Assembly (NCBI GenBank): GCA_039619475.1
Contig: CM077115.1
Location: 448,187,292 to 448,251,291 of the forward strand
From: Icerya purchasi
Lineage: Eukaryota > Arthropoda > Insecta > Hemiptera > Monophlebidae
DNA length: 64,000 bases
Direction of reading: 5' to 3'
Under the pieces are notes generated by a model. It worked only from the letters and a program-made list of their open reading frames with translations, did no database searches and was not told where the DNA came from. Positions 10,863 to 22,726 of this stretch are shown here, in pieces. How positions within the stretch are numbered: the stretch's first letter is position 1; each line of letters starts with the position of its first letter. The position numbers and the translations under genes are program-made.

Positions 10863-11920
10863 TCTTAAAATTACAAATTATAAAACTCAAAGTTAGAAAT
10901 TCGCTAATATGTATGTGTCATCTTGTTAATCAATTTTTCAATTTCATACCAACCTGTTGTATTATATAGTTATTAAGGTAAGACGATAATGAAATATGCT
11001 ATCAGTTTATTTTTTACATAAAAATTGTAATCGACATTTTAAAAATGTTTCACATTGTTTTCCAAAATTAACAAAAACTGAATTCACTTCTTTTTTTGTG
11101 TGAGTCTCAGCTGGGTGCACTTACGAATGTGAAGAAAAAGATAAACACTCCCTAATTATGCGGAAACCGTTAATTTACTCGACACGTAACTGTTATTATA
11201 TCGAAATTTAGGTTGATTTAATTTAAATTTAATTTTGCCGTATTCGGCGCACTAAATTCTTTAATAATTAGAAATTAATTCCAGTAAGAAAACTCGTGAG
11301 GACCAACTCAGAAACTGTTTGGACGACATAATAATCGAAGAAGATTTTCCGAAGGAGCGACCGCCTTTGTGAGCCCAAGAGCAGCATGATGATCCACTAT
11401 GCTGCTAAAATCGGTTTAATCGAGACTGCAGCTGTGTTCCACGTTTTCTTCGGGCAGTGCAGATAAACCGCCTAATTGGTAATTCATGGACTACTCTGAA
11501 GAAGCTCTGCAGCCGTCTGTTCAATAATAGCTCTGGCCGTTCTAATTACAGATTACATCAACGCTTGTAATACTTGCATTTTTGCTTTCTCTGTCGCCGA
11601 GCAGTTTCGTTGACTGATAATCTTCTTTTCTTCGTACCACCTCGTAAGAAAAAAGTAAATTGTCAATGGCCTTGTGATTCATCAGCCTCACTTTGCGCAA
11701 GAATTTGAAGCTGAATAGCAGAAAAGATTATCTAATTTCTACCGCTAAATTTACATTTTCGATTGAAAGCGAAACAATTTCTGATAAAAACGATATTTCA
11801 TCGTTCTTTAATGCAAAAGAGAAGATCAGACGTGAAAAGAAATCCATAACCGGTTTGCTATAATGTATAAATATTGAAATGAATTCTTTAATAACAGAAA
11901 CAAAAATGAGTATAAATTAC
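10860..11920. other. No gene recognised
   Basis: AT-rich sequence with no long open frame, terminal repeats or retroposon tail that I can support. Confidence 0.4.
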
Positions 11921-12180
11921 TTTATATTTTAATAAATCAATTTATATTTCAATGGATTAATTTATATTTTAATGCATTAATTTATATTTTAATGCATTAA
12001 TTTATATTTTAATGAATTGATTTATATTTCAATGAATTGATTTATATTTTAATGAATTAATTTATATTTTAATGAATTAATTTATATTTTAATGAATTAA
12101 TTTATATTTTAATGAATTAATTTATATTTTAATCCATTAATTTATATTTTAATGAATTAATTTATATTTTAATAAATTAA
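11921..12180. repeat. 20-bp minisatellite, 13 units without indels
   Basis: The unit is TTTATATTTTAATGAATTAA. It occurs thirteen times head to tail in perfect 20-bp phase, with a few point differences (for example CAATGGATTAA, AATGCATTAA). All phase is kept across 260 bp, which points to recent expansion or homogenisation. Confidence 0.95.
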
Positions 12181-12409
12181 AATAAGTTATTTTAGAAACG
12201 TTTTCAGGTGTAGCCCACCACAGCTAATAACGTAGTAGAGTATAATTAAAACTAAAAACCACTCTATATATTTATGAAGAGAAATTCAGCAGCCAACGTT
12301 CTCAAATAGAGTTGCGTATTTTTTATGTGGTTGAAAAACAAAAAATGTTCGCTCGAAAATGCATATTTCGAACGGGACCTTCCTCTTTTGGTGCAACTGA
12401 TTAAATGTA

Positions 12410-12756
12410 TTTTTTTTTTTTTTTTGGGCTCGTCAACCAAGGACCTTTACTACCTAGAAACAAAAGGTAAGGAAAGAAGTCGGTTATATTTTTTGATTGG
12501 ATCAGAAATTTTATCTAAAAAGGAACAAATAGCAGGAATAATAATTAGTGGGGAAGGAAAGGACAGGATATAGGAAGCACAATAGGGGGTAGGAAGATCA
12601 AGCTTAAGCAAATAAGAATATAAGGCAGAACGCTCTATAGAAAGAGATAAACACTGTGGAAGAACACATGATCGGCGTCGCAAATAACTGCATCATCCGG
12701 ATGATCGAAGTGGAGAAGAAATCAAGGAAAAACGAAATCTGAAGGAAGGCAGCAAA
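12410..12756 (-). mobile_element. Short 5'-truncated LINE-A copy
   Basis: Poly-T at 12410-12425 is followed by GGGCTCGTCAACCAAGGACC, the LINE-A 3' end read backwards. The - strand frame at 12450-12683 contains SIERSALYSYLLKLDLPTPY and ASYILSFPSP, the C-terminal end of ORF2. A perfect 15-bp direct repeat, AACTGATTAAATGTA, flanks the copy at 12395-12409 and 12757-12771. The insertion is only 347 bp long, a normal 5'-truncated product of target-primed reverse transcription. Confidence 0.9.
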
Positions 12757-12771
12757 AACTGATTAAATGTA

Positions 12772-14727
12772 AATTAATTTAAAAGACCGCGAAGTGCCCC
12801 GCGCATCTTCCAAATCAAAATATAAAATTATACTATACTTTTCCTGTGAATTCAATTTTTCGTAAGTATAACTATTTTCTAAAAATTCTGCGGAAAAAAC
12901 TTCCAGCTTTTGATGTTTTTTTCCCTTTTTTTTTTTTTTTTTTAAACAGCCTACAGTTTTTATTTTATCGAAAAGTATAACTCCCGTGACCATGTTGACT
13001 TCAAAACGCATCGGGGAGATAAATTAATATTACTTAATTGTTTTATATTAGGTGGTGTCTACTTAAAAATTATGATTTAGATGTTTAAATATGATCCACG
13101 GAAATTCTTTTCGTGTATAACCGACATTTTTTGCAACAATTTTCAACATATCGATATCACTCTGCTTTTTGTTTTTATTCTATTCGGAGTATTTAATAAT
13201 TTCTTTAATTCTACGTACGACATAAGCACATTTATGTTGATTTAGCTGATTTGAAATTACGTTAATTATAGTATCAGCTGTTCTTTTATTCGGCAAAATA
13301 TCGCGAGTAAAAATTTATTCAAATTAGAGAATGTCCGGGGAATTCCGAATGGGCACTAGTAAACGACGATGCTATTATTATTTTTAGAAAATGTCTCCTC
13401 CTAAAATGGAAATAAGTAACATAACGTAGTTGTTGATTTTTACGAAAAAACGCGGGTAAATGCAAAATCTTTTAATAAAATTAAAAATAATAACAATGCT
13501 CCAGCAGTAATAAAAGCTTAGGAGAAGTTAATAAATTAATCTCGATATTAAATTACAATATTAGGGGCAGAACGGCAGTTTCTTGTATGCAGACAAACAT
13601 GTAAATTGTCCGGATTTTCCTTTGTGGTATGCTCTCGAATTACAAACACATAAAGGGAACTTACGGTTAAAAAATGGCGCAAAAAATCAATAATCCGTTG
13701 CAATAAGATACCAGATGAAACAGTTTTTTGTCTAGCCTTTTAGTTTATTATTATAAATGGGGGTCTCCTTTATGCCAAAAATAAATTCAGCATTCGTCTG
13801 TTACTGGTACTGTATATGTGTGTGTTGGTTAGTGTGTGTGTGTGTCTGTATATATTTCACGCAATTCTACCACATATGCGTGTACTACTACCAAATTCGA
13901 CCTAATAAGATAAAATAAAATAATATAGTATAAAATAAAATCAGAAAAAAAAAAAAGGAAAAAGAAGACAAATAGACCACTAAACAGGCAGCATTTTTTC
14001 ATGTAACCATTTGGCAAAAAAAAAAAACAAAAAGAACGGACAAATGTGTCGGTATAACATGGTTACCATTTTTACTCGGCTGTGTCCACTTACAATTAAA
14101 GGTTATTCAAAAGAGATACCTCGTCCGATGCATTTTAAGCGGGACCTGCCCTTTATCGGCGTTTCTGATTTCATAAAATACTTGTGAACCACTTCGAAAA
14201 ACACGCATTGCATAAAATGCTTCCTTTTACTTTTACATAGATGCGAAAAAAGAACAAAAAAAAAAAAAAAAAAAAACGAAAAAAACGATATATTAACATT
14301 CTTATATTAGGTGAGTATAAAAATTAGTAAATTAATGTAAAATTAATCAGCAATTCGTAATGATTAATAACCAAAACATTTGTTTAATTTAATATTTCCG
14401 TTTTTCAATCATTTAGGTTGATATTATAAATGTTACACAGAAAGAATCAATAAAGGCATCCTTAAAAAGACAGAATATCTGTTCGAATTTAATTATTGTT
14501 ACCATCGATAAATTCGGCATTATCGTTTCTTATTCTAGCTTGATGAAAAACACAGATGGTATTTCAACCAGTTTTTCATCGTATCTTTTATCTGTTACTT
14601 TTTCTTCATCTGTTCCGTCTCATACTACATTTTCGTTGACATTCCGCCGCGATGAGTTCCTTTCGACCTGTCTGCCGCTATCATATTCTTCGTGACTAGC
14701 TGCTCTGAATGCTTTGGAGTAGTGAAG
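12772..14727. other. No gene recognised
   Basis: AT-rich sequence with poly-T/poly-A tracts and a GT-rich stretch near 13815-13848. No domain, terminal repeat or flanked insertion was found. Confidence 0.4.
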
Positions 14728-14735
14728 GTTAAAAC

Positions 14736-15933
14736 TAGAGCTGGGCGATTACGAATGATTTTAATAATCGAGTGATCAACGAGTTACTAATTTTGATAAT
14801 CGATTATAAAAGTAGTAACCGAGTGATCTGTATAATCGAGTGATGAATGACGAGTAACGAATGACGAGTGACGAGTAACGATTATATAGTAATCATTTAT
14901 ATTACGAACAACACATGTGTCAATTGTTTTGTAAGAGTATTAATGGCGCTTTGAACTTGTTTTTTGTAAATTTTGTGTTTTTTATATCAAAATTTATTTA
15001 ACATATGAAATTAATTTTAAAACGTACACCAGCGTTCTACATATAAATATTTTGGAATTTGTTTATGTATATTTTTCTAAATTGTTACTACTGTTTAATT
15101 ATGTATAGTTATAAGTTTCTTTTTATTTTCAATTAAAACAACTTTTAATAACCCTAATTATTGTTTAGTTATATTCCCGTACCAATATAAATTTAAGTAT
15201 TTTTATTTCAGTTTAAATACTTTTAATTATTGTACATATAAGTACCTTACAAAAACACACCATTTTCTTATTTTTATACTATTATTGTTAAATTTTGTTT
15301 TTTGGAATAAAAAAAATGTTGTACAAAAATGTTTTAAAAGAATAGTCTCTTATACATTTTTTATTGTACCCGTACATGTACAAATCTGAATTCAGTAAAA
15401 TTATTATACTAATTAATTGAAACGTCATAGTTTTCATAATCAAACTATTTTACATAATTGATATGAATAATCGGCATTCATCAGATATTCTCGGTTCTCA
15501 TAATCAAGCTATTCCATATGACTAATGTTAATAATCGGTATTCACGAGTTGTTCTCAGTTCTCATAATCGAATTATTTTGCACAACTATAATTCACAATC
15601 ATATAATTTTGAATATAAATCTGTCGTTACTATTAATTTCGCCGATAAAGATATCAATATTTATCAAAAACTACCGTTAAAATTTAAATAAATAATAATT
15701 TAAAATAAATTTAACCTTATTAATGAAATTAAAAAAAAAAAAAATCACGTAATAGTTCTCGTTGAATGATGATTCGAATCATAATTCGAATGATAATTCG
15801 AGTGATCATTCGAATGATCATTCGAGTGATCATTCGAATGATTAGTAGTTAAGAAAAGTAGTAATCGAAATATCTCGAGATATGTTCATAATCGAGTGAT
15901 TCCATTAGTATATCTCGTAATCGCCCAGCGCTA
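14736..15933. mobile_element. Non-autonomous hAT element with subterminal repeat arrays
   Basis: The left end TAGAGCTGGGCGATTACGA and the reverse complement of the right end, TAGCGCTGGGCGATTACGA, form a near-perfect terminal repeat. A perfect 8-bp direct repeat, GTTAAAAC, flanks it at 14728-14735 and 15934-15941. Length and end type fit the hAT superfamily. There is no transposase coding in the 1198 bp. Next to the left end are repeats of GAGTGAC/GAGTAACGA, and next to the right end a dense array of GATCATTCGAGT / GATCATTCGAAT words around 15770-15840. Such arrays could be transposase binding sites, which is an inference. Confidence 0.88.
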
Positions 15934-16138
15934 GTTAAAACTTTCACTTACAGTGCTTCCATCACCACCCGATGTCGTTGTAATGTGATCAATTTTGTCG
16001 TATGACAGATAAAGTCCCCGGTCGTTTTAATAGAAAAATGTAGAGATCGCATGAAATATTTATTCATTTAATCTCATACAAGTCCAAAAAAAAGCAGGAA
16101 ATTCTGATGTTATTAGAATAAATAAGAAGGCCAGATGC

Positions 16139-16545
16139 AGAGCCGTGCCTAGAATTTTGAAAATTTTCTTCATATTTATTTTATAAATAACAATACATTT
16201 TTCACTAATATATTCATACTATTAATAATTTCCATCATTTTGATTTATATATTAATAATTTACATAAATGAATTACCCCGTATATAAACATTAATAAAAA
16301 TTACATATATGTTATTGATTATACTCGTAATAAAAAATTTTGCCTATAATGAAGTGCCTAAAAATATGGAGCATATTTTTTCTTTTTTTATTTAATGTAA
16401 AAACACCCTAAAAAATCATCAATATTTATTTTAAATTTTTGATTTTTTTTTCAGATTTTTGTGTACTTATAACTATTTCAGTTCTAATAGGGAGGGGGGT
16501 TAACCGCCAACCCCCCCCCCCCCCCCCCCGTAGACGCGGCCTTAA
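16139..16545. mobile_element. Short hAT-like MITE, copy 1
   Basis: The 8-bp direct repeat CCAGATGC lies at 16131-16138 and 16546-16553. The ends are an imperfect inverted pair: AGAGCCGTGCCTA on the left and AAGGCCGCGTCTA as the reverse complement of the right. The interior has no coding capacity and includes a C run at 16511-16529. An inverted relative lies at 49330-49643, and an end fragment lies at about 41765-41797, so this is a small dispersed family. Confidence 0.8.
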
Positions 16546-16805
16546 CCAGATGCACCAAAGCATTGGAAATTTCAACTCTCCTATTGCATTTAAATAAGAA
16601 AAAAGTAAAAGGACAAAAAAAACAATGATGATCGGTTAAATTCGAATTATTTCTCAGTTTTTTGTAAAAGAAAAATTTCCAAAAAAAAAAAAAAAAAAAA
16701 AAAACTTATTTCCTATTGGGAAAAAATAAACATAATAATACGTGTACGACAAAAATCAGTGATACTAAAAAATATCCTTGACATAAATGTCGACCGAAAT
16801 ATGTA

Positions 16806-17686
16806 TAAGAGGTCTGCCCAGAAAGTATCAGGCCTTTCTTTTGAACTCGTTGATGACAGTTTCGCCTTCAAAGTACTTCCCTTGAGGGTCTAAAACCTGC
16901 TCTGCCGGCATTTCTACAATTTTTGGAAACACTCCTGGAACGCATTTTTTTCCCCATATCCATCAGTTCATTCGTCGCATTTTGTTTGATCTTCTCCACA
17001 TCGTCGAACTTTCAACGAAATTTTCAGCCCAGAGAAGAGTCAGAAGTCACACGGAGTAGTCTCCTCTTAAAGGACGCCTGCCTAATACGATGCCGTGTTT
17101 AGTCAAGTAATCTTGAACAAGGTGCTACGAGTGAGCCGTTGTCATGATGGAACATCCAATCACCGCTTTAGCAAAACGCCGATTGTTTTCTTCTCACCAC
17201 GTCTAACCGTTTCAAAACAGCAAGGTAACATTCTTTATTGCGGTTTGACGCATTTTTGAGGCATATTCATGGTGCACAAGACCCTTACAGTCGAAACAAA
17301 AACCTTCCATAACGAAGTAAATTCCTACCGACTTTCGACCATTTTTAAATCAATTAAACCACTCTTTCACTTGCGTAAATTAGCCCCATGGCTTGATCAT
17401 CAAAGCATTTTTTAATCACTGCAATTGTTTTCGTCGCTGTACGGCTAAGATTAAAATTTGTTGCGCAAATTCTTTAGCCGACGTGTTCCGTCATTTTTGT
17501 TAAATGAGAAATGCAACGCGCTTAATTTTAGATGTATACAGAGACCGGTCTAGCGAAGCCAGCGATGGAAGGGATAACAAGCGAAGGTTCCCCTTTCACA
17601 ATAATGCCTTGTCGACGATGATGTTAGAGCAATTTGTTTTCCAGTTATATAAGCAAAGGCTGGATAGTTTTGGGGCAGATCCGTTT
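16806..17686 (-). mobile_element. Deleted mariner relic
   Basis: The ends form a decayed inverted repeat: left AGGTCTGCCCAGAAAGTATC from 16810, right end reverse complement CGGATCTGCCCCAAAACTAT from about 17683. On the - strand the coding remnants include LVHHEYASKMRQ, a catalytic block MFHHDNGS, KHGIVLG and a tail VEMPAEQVLDPQGKYFEG, all in the right order for a mariner transposase. The N-terminal third is missing and many frames are broken. The relic lies only a few bases from the next mariner at 17693. Confidence 0.7.
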
Positions 17687-17871
17687 CATTTAACACATCG
17701 TTCAATAAGTCCCGGGACTAACTCACAGATGACGTTAGTAATATCAAATCCATTTCGTTTTTCGAAAGAACTAACCTTGAAATGACAAGTGTCTAATGTT
17801 CAAGTCAAGTGGCCTATAAACGGCAAAGCTACTGCGGTGAAAGTGATGCTACTTTTGCGTTTGCGTAAAAA

Positions 17872-18907
17872 ATGGAAAAAAACGAGTTTCGATAAAACAT
17901 TTTCTATTAAATGGAACAAAATACCGTGAAAGCTCAGCAATGGCTTGAAAAATGTTATCCAGACTCTGCTCCGTCGAAAACAACGATTTGCCGGTGGTTG
18001 CTGATTTCAAACGCGGTCGCAATGATACAAATGATGCGAAACACTTGGGTAGACCAAATGAAGCAATAACTCCGGAAAATATTAAGGCAAGTTTTGAAAA
18101 TCGTGATGGATGACCGCAAACTGAAAGTTCATGAGATTGCTGAGATGGAAAACATATCAACTGGAAGATTGGGCATGAATAAAGATCTTTTCCAAATGGG
18201 TGCCGCGTTTGCTGACAATGGAACAAAAGCAACAACGAGTCGACGATTCAGAGAGTCACTGTTTACTCGCAATAAACAGGATTTCTTGCGTCGATTTGTG
18301 ACAATGGACGAAATATGGATCCACCATTTCACTCCGGAGTTGAAACGGCAGTCAGCTGAGTGACGTGCAGCCGGTAAAAGCCGCCCGAAGCGCCCGAAAA
18401 CGCAACAGTCAGCTGGCAAAGTCATGGCGTCAGTTCTTTTTGGGATGTTCACGGTATAATTTACATCGACTAACTTGAAAAGGGAAAATACATCAACAGC
18501 GACTATTACATCGAGTTATTGGTGCGTTTGGAGGACGAAATCACACAAAAAACGACCGCACATAAATAAGAAAAACTTCACCTTTCATCAAGACAATGCT
18601 CTAGGCCATAATTCAATGAAAACAACGGCCATATTGGACGAGTTGGGCTTCAATCTGCTTCCCCATCCACCATACTCTCCAGATCTAGCCCCCCCCCCCC
18701 CCCCCCCCAGCGACTACTGACTCTTTGCTGATCTCCAAAAAAAAAAAGCTCCAGGAAAAGAGATTTAGCTCGAATGAGGAAGTAATCGCTGCAACTGAAG
18801 CGTATTTTGAGGCCAAGGACAAATCGTTTTACAAACATGGTATCGAAAAGTTAGAAAAGCGTTGGAATGATTGTATCGCATTTGAAGGTGATTATGTTGA
18901 TGAATAA
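17872..18907 (+). pseudogene. Mariner transposase, frameshifted
   Basis: The start at 17872 reads MEKNEFR then a stop. Later frames give AQQWLEKCYPDSAPSKTTIC, the linker GRPNEAITPE, IVMDDRKLKVHEIAEM, the first aspartate in VTMDEIWIHHFTPE, the second in FHQDNALGHNSMKT and the third in PHPPYSPDLAP, spaced as in D,D34D mariners. The C-terminus reads KSFYKHGIEKLEKRWNDC and ends GDYVDE. A C homopolymer at 18690-18709 after the third aspartate, plus several indels, inactivate it. A middle block is also missing after STGRL. Confidence 0.88.
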
Positions 18908-18944
18908 AAATGAATTTTGCAAAACAAATGTTGTTTTCTTAGTT

Positions 18945-19843
18945 GTTTTTTTTTTTTTTTTTTTTTTTTTTAATTGGGCTCGTCAACCAACGACCTTCAT
19001 CCAGAAACAATTAAAGGAAAACGAAAGTTATATAGTGACGCGATCAGCTATCGCTAATAAGAAGGAAACAATGGAGGGGATAATAAGTGTAGAAGGAAAA
19101 GAGACAGGATATAACGAGCACAAAAAGGAGCCTAGCCCAAGCAAGTGGGAATACAGAGCCGAGCGCTCCACCGAAAGATATGAACACTTAATAAACACGT
19201 GGTCGACGTCACAAACAACCGCATCATTTGAATGCAGAGGACAACGCGGGGTAGAGGCTAATGATTAGTGAAAACGGGAGAAAGGCAGCAAGGAATATGG
19301 TTAAAGCGCAAACGCACAATGGCGACAACAACAGAACGAGAAAGTGAAGGGAACAACAGAAGGAACCAAGGATTTGAAGGAAGATTAGGCTGAGCGGACA
19401 GATAAAAAGAGCGGCAATTAGAAAAGGAGGAAGGGTACACATATCCGACCAAAATCTGAGATGGAAATATTTACACAAAGGCAAGAGATTAGAGGATGGG
19501 ATTTTTTTGAAGAAGAATGTAGAAGAAGTAGCAACCCGAGCCAAAGAATCAGCCATCTCACTAATTGAGATGCCAGAATGACCAGGAACCCACAGCAAGT
19601 CAATATGGATCCCTTGGAGAGAAGAGAGAGTCCGAATGAGAGAACGTATGCGGAGAATAGAGAAATCACAGGAATGATTAGGAAGAGGAGAAGAGATGGC
19701 TTGAAGAGCACTCATGGAGTCGGATATGATCAGAAACTGGGAAGAAAGACGATTGGAGGAGATAAAAATAGTGGAACGTAAAATAGCCATTAGCTCGGCT
19801 GTAAATATGGAACAGAAAGAAGGAAGACAGAAGGATTTAGAGA
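18945..19843 (-). mobile_element. 5'-truncated LINE-A nested in mariner
   Basis: Poly-T at about 18945-18971 is followed by GGGCTCGTCAACCAACGACC, the LINE-A 3' end. On the - strand it carries the second part of RNase H (AILRSTIFISSNRL, ISDSMSALQAI, LLWVPGHSGISISEMADSLA with the late His and Asp) and then frameshifted C-terminal sequence. A short direct repeat, TTAGTT, at 18939-18944 and 19844-19849 fits the mariner sequence on either side. The insertion is younger than the mariner that holds it. Confidence 0.88.
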
Positions 19844-20117
19844 TTAGTTAGTCCCGGGACTTATTGAACGATGTTTTATATATAATGAAATGTTACAAAT
19901 GGTCTTATCAGATACATTACGGATATCATTTGACAAATATGCGATACTAATATACCATCAGTCCTTACATATCAGGGTTGAGTATTTTATAATTACCATT
20001 ACACGGGTTTACACGTAATTTATTCTCAACCATAATTTGATACAATCGATTACTTTTGATAATTAATTACAAAAAAATTATTCCCGCAGTTGTAACATCA
20101 TTTGAAATTACGAAATA

Positions 20118-21426
20118 CGAGGCACGTTCACAAAGTAGAGTTCCCAGTAAAACCGGTTAGAATAAACTTGCGGGAGTGGGCGTGGTCTCATTTTGTAGCT
20201 ACAACATTCAAAATATTAGCCTAGTCCAAGCCCCAATATTGTATATGTTTTTTCGTTTTCGAGTTAAATTAGTCCATGAGTGAAATTCTGAAAGGTGCCG
20301 CCGACCACTACGAGGTGCGCTCAGTTATTCGTAAAATTTCACCAATTGAAATTCATCGATCGATAAATAGTGCAAGTTTATTGTGATGAGTGTTCAACAT
20401 GTTCGTAAATGGGGTGCCGTGAATTCCGCGAAGAGGTGGAACGGATGTAGAGGATGAGCAACGGAAGACCATCATCTGCAATCTCAGACGAACCGGTGCG
20501 AAAAATTAAATTCTACGATCCGATCGCCACCAAACCATTTCCGATCTTCTTAACTAGTTTCCAAGTATGTCACGAGGAGGTGCCGTGTATTTCATCGTGC
20601 ATGAAAAATTAAATTTCAGGAAATTTCGTGCAAGATGGGTTCCAAAAACTGCTCACGGAGGAGCATAAAGCACAACGAATGGGCAGTTCTCTCGAAATTT
20701 TGCAACATTTTCATGAAGAAGGCAACGAATTTCTCGACAAAATCGTCACAGGTGATGCAACCCGTGGATATTTCACGGCACACTAGAAACAAAAAAAATG
20801 ATCATGCAATGGAAACACACCAATTCGACAACAAAAGAAACACTGACTCGGAAGAATCTTATAGTGACGGTCTTCTGGGATTCTGAAGGCGTTATTTTGG
20901 TTTAATTCATGGAACCCGGAACCACTGTCAATGGAAAAAGTTTTTTATCGTCGGACATTAACCAACCTTCGTCAGGCAATCCGAAACAAAAGACGTGGAA
21001 TATTGACCCAAGGCATCGAAACTTACTCCATGCGACAACGTTCGCCCTCACACTACTCGAGAAACCCGAGACCTTATCGATCAGTTTGGCTGGAATACCT
21101 TACCTCACCCAGCCTACACTCCGGACCTAGCACTTGGATCTATTACCATTTGTTTCCAAAGCTCAAAAGAGACATCGCAGAAAAAAAATTCGAGACTGAC
21201 GAGGAGTTGAAAAATTTCGTTCTTACCAGGTTACAAAATTTGGTCGTAAGTTTCTACGAGGAAGGTAAATTTATAAGTTAATTTGCCAACTACTCGAAAA
21301 ATGCTTAAATTTGAAAGGTGAATATATCGGAAAGAGTAAATAAAAGTACGCTGAATCCAATGCCGATGTCCGCTGTTTTTGTAGCTTTATTCATTTCGAA
21401 AATAAAAAATAAGGTTCCTTACAATT
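20118..21426 (+). mobile_element. Second mariner-type relic, right end lost
   Basis: The left end CGAGGCACGTTCACAAAGTA follows a TA at 20116-20117. Coding remnants on the + strand run in order: VRSVIRKISPIEIHRS, then VPKLLTEEHKAQRMGSSLEI (split over frames), VTGDATRGYF with the first aspartate, MQWKHTNSTTKETL, VTVFWDSEGVILV, MEPGTTVN, CDNVRPH with the second aspartate in a shifted frame, then PAYTPDLA with the third, and KLKRDIAEKKFETDEELKNF near the C-terminus. The right terminal repeat is reduced to GGTTCCTTAC just before the poly-T of a LINE at 21427. The transposase is dead. Confidence 0.75.
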
Positions 21427-22140
21427 TTTTTTTTTTTTTTTTTACATCACATCGGTCCTAAGACCATAATTGACGAGGCTATTATTTTATTTTTTTTTTT
21501 TTATTATTATTTTTTTTTTTTTTTCATGCTTAGTTACCCAGCGGCAGCATAAGCATTAGTCGATCGGAAAAACTGATTACTATAATTTGGAGTTCATTCC
21601 TTTTACATGCGAGATGTTAGTGGCGGAGTTATCTTCTGCTTCTGATATCTAATACTGTTTACTATAGCGCTGGATTTTGTTCGTTCGACGGCTGAGGTAT
21701 TAACGACGATGTTATCTATCGCATCTGACACCTAGGGCGTCACCGGCCCATGTTCTTTTGAGCCTCCTTGGCTGATCCCAGCGACTGATGTTCGATATCT
21801 CTGGATTTTGATTGAGTTGAAGAGCCTCATAAAAGTGTTTGTATTGTTTTAAGTATAAATCGTTTACGTATGGAACATCTAAGTCTGTATGTAGAGTGTG
21901 ATTCGATACATAGTACGGTGCGTCTACCAATTGCCTCAACGTTTTCGATTGGAATTGTTGAACCCTATTTAGGTTACTCTTCGCAGTGGCTCCATATACT
22001 TCTAATCCGTATCTCCAGACTGGCGCTATGACTGAAAGATAAACTAGCCTCTTGCATTTCAAGCTCACTGGTGACTTTTTGCCTATTATGCTGTTGAGAG
22101 CCTTAGTTCTTTAAGCCATTTTTAAACGTCCCTCGTAGTA
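21427..22140 (-). pseudogene. Jockey-like LINE 3' end (RT thumb region)
   Basis: T-rich tracts at 21427-21445 and 21489-21523 mark the 3' side. The - strand frame at 21712-22068 reads KRLVYLSVIAPVWRYGLEVY, GATAKSNLNRVQQFQSKTLR, QLVDAPYYVSNHTLHTDL. This is the thumb and post-RT region of jockey-clade reverse transcriptases (pattern: PVWxYG, QxFQSKxLR, DAPxYV, HxDL). There is no RNase H and no upstream RT. It lies against the broken right end of the mariner at 20118-21426. Confidence 0.75.
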
Positions 22141-22284
22141 ATCGGATTTTCGAATGAAATCAAATAGTATTCTTATTCGAGATTCGAGCTGATTGGTACG
22201 GACGATTACGCAGACAGCTTTAATGTTTACATACGCGATGATAATAGTTTCTTAAATCTTCCAATATTATCTTATATAGTACTG

Positions 22285-22726
22285 TACAAAAATATATGTA
22301 CATGGAAAATGATAACATTTATAAAAATATGCTACAATTTTTCCAGAAATGTGTGTACAAGCTTTCTCATTTAATAACCACAATCCCCTACAGCCACTTC
22401 GTCTACAGAAAGATCGTTCTCAGTAGTGAAACAAATAAAACGTATTTAAGAAATAAACTATCTTCATTAGCTTTTTTTAGTATTGAAAAAGAATTATTAT
22501 CAAACATTAGGGGAAATAATTCTCTTTTCGTGATGATGTAATAGACGCTTTCGCAAATAAGAACCGGGAAATTGTAATTTAAAAAAAAAGTGACATTTCG
22601 TTCCTGTTAATTTATTTTTAATTCTGCTTTGTATTTAACCGAATTTTACATATGCTTATTTTTAACTAAAAAAAAAAAATTTGATTGTGGCGCTTCCTCA
22701 GTTCTGAAATTTACGCTACGGCACTG
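22285..22726 (+). pseudogene. hAT transposase C-terminal dimerisation relic with TIR
   Basis: Frames joined across small shifts read CVYKLSHLITTIP, then TERSFSVVKQIK, YLRNKLSSLAFFSIEKELLS and DVIDAFANKNREIVI before a stop near 22579. This is the conserved C-terminal dimerisation region of hAT transposases (ERSFS, K.YLR..L, LSIE). Downstream, GTAAATTT-type sequence ends in CGCTACGGCACTG at 22726, the inverse of a CAGTGCCGTAGCG hAT terminus. The rest of the element is absent. Confidence 0.7.

Larger units (their letters stand above)
17693..19876 (+). mobile_element. Mariner element split by a LINE-A insertion
   Basis: The terminal repeats match over 28 bp. The left (17695-17722) contains CGTTCAATAAGTCCCGGGAC and the right (19847-19874) is its inverse. 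TA lies outside each end at 17691-17692 and 19877-19878. Without the nested LINE (18945-19843) the element is close to 1.28 kb, the usual mariner size. The transposase at 17872-18907 is a pseudogene. The LINE landed in the 3' untranslated part, just before the right terminal repeat. Confidence 0.92.

Noticed and set aside
10626..10969. Several overlapping open frames made of Tyr-Ile repeats
   Set aside because: They are translations of a (TA)n microsatellite on both strands.
17849..18452. Open frames on the - strand across the mariner transposase
   Set aside because: Shadows of the + strand transposase pseudogene, which shows the real motifs.
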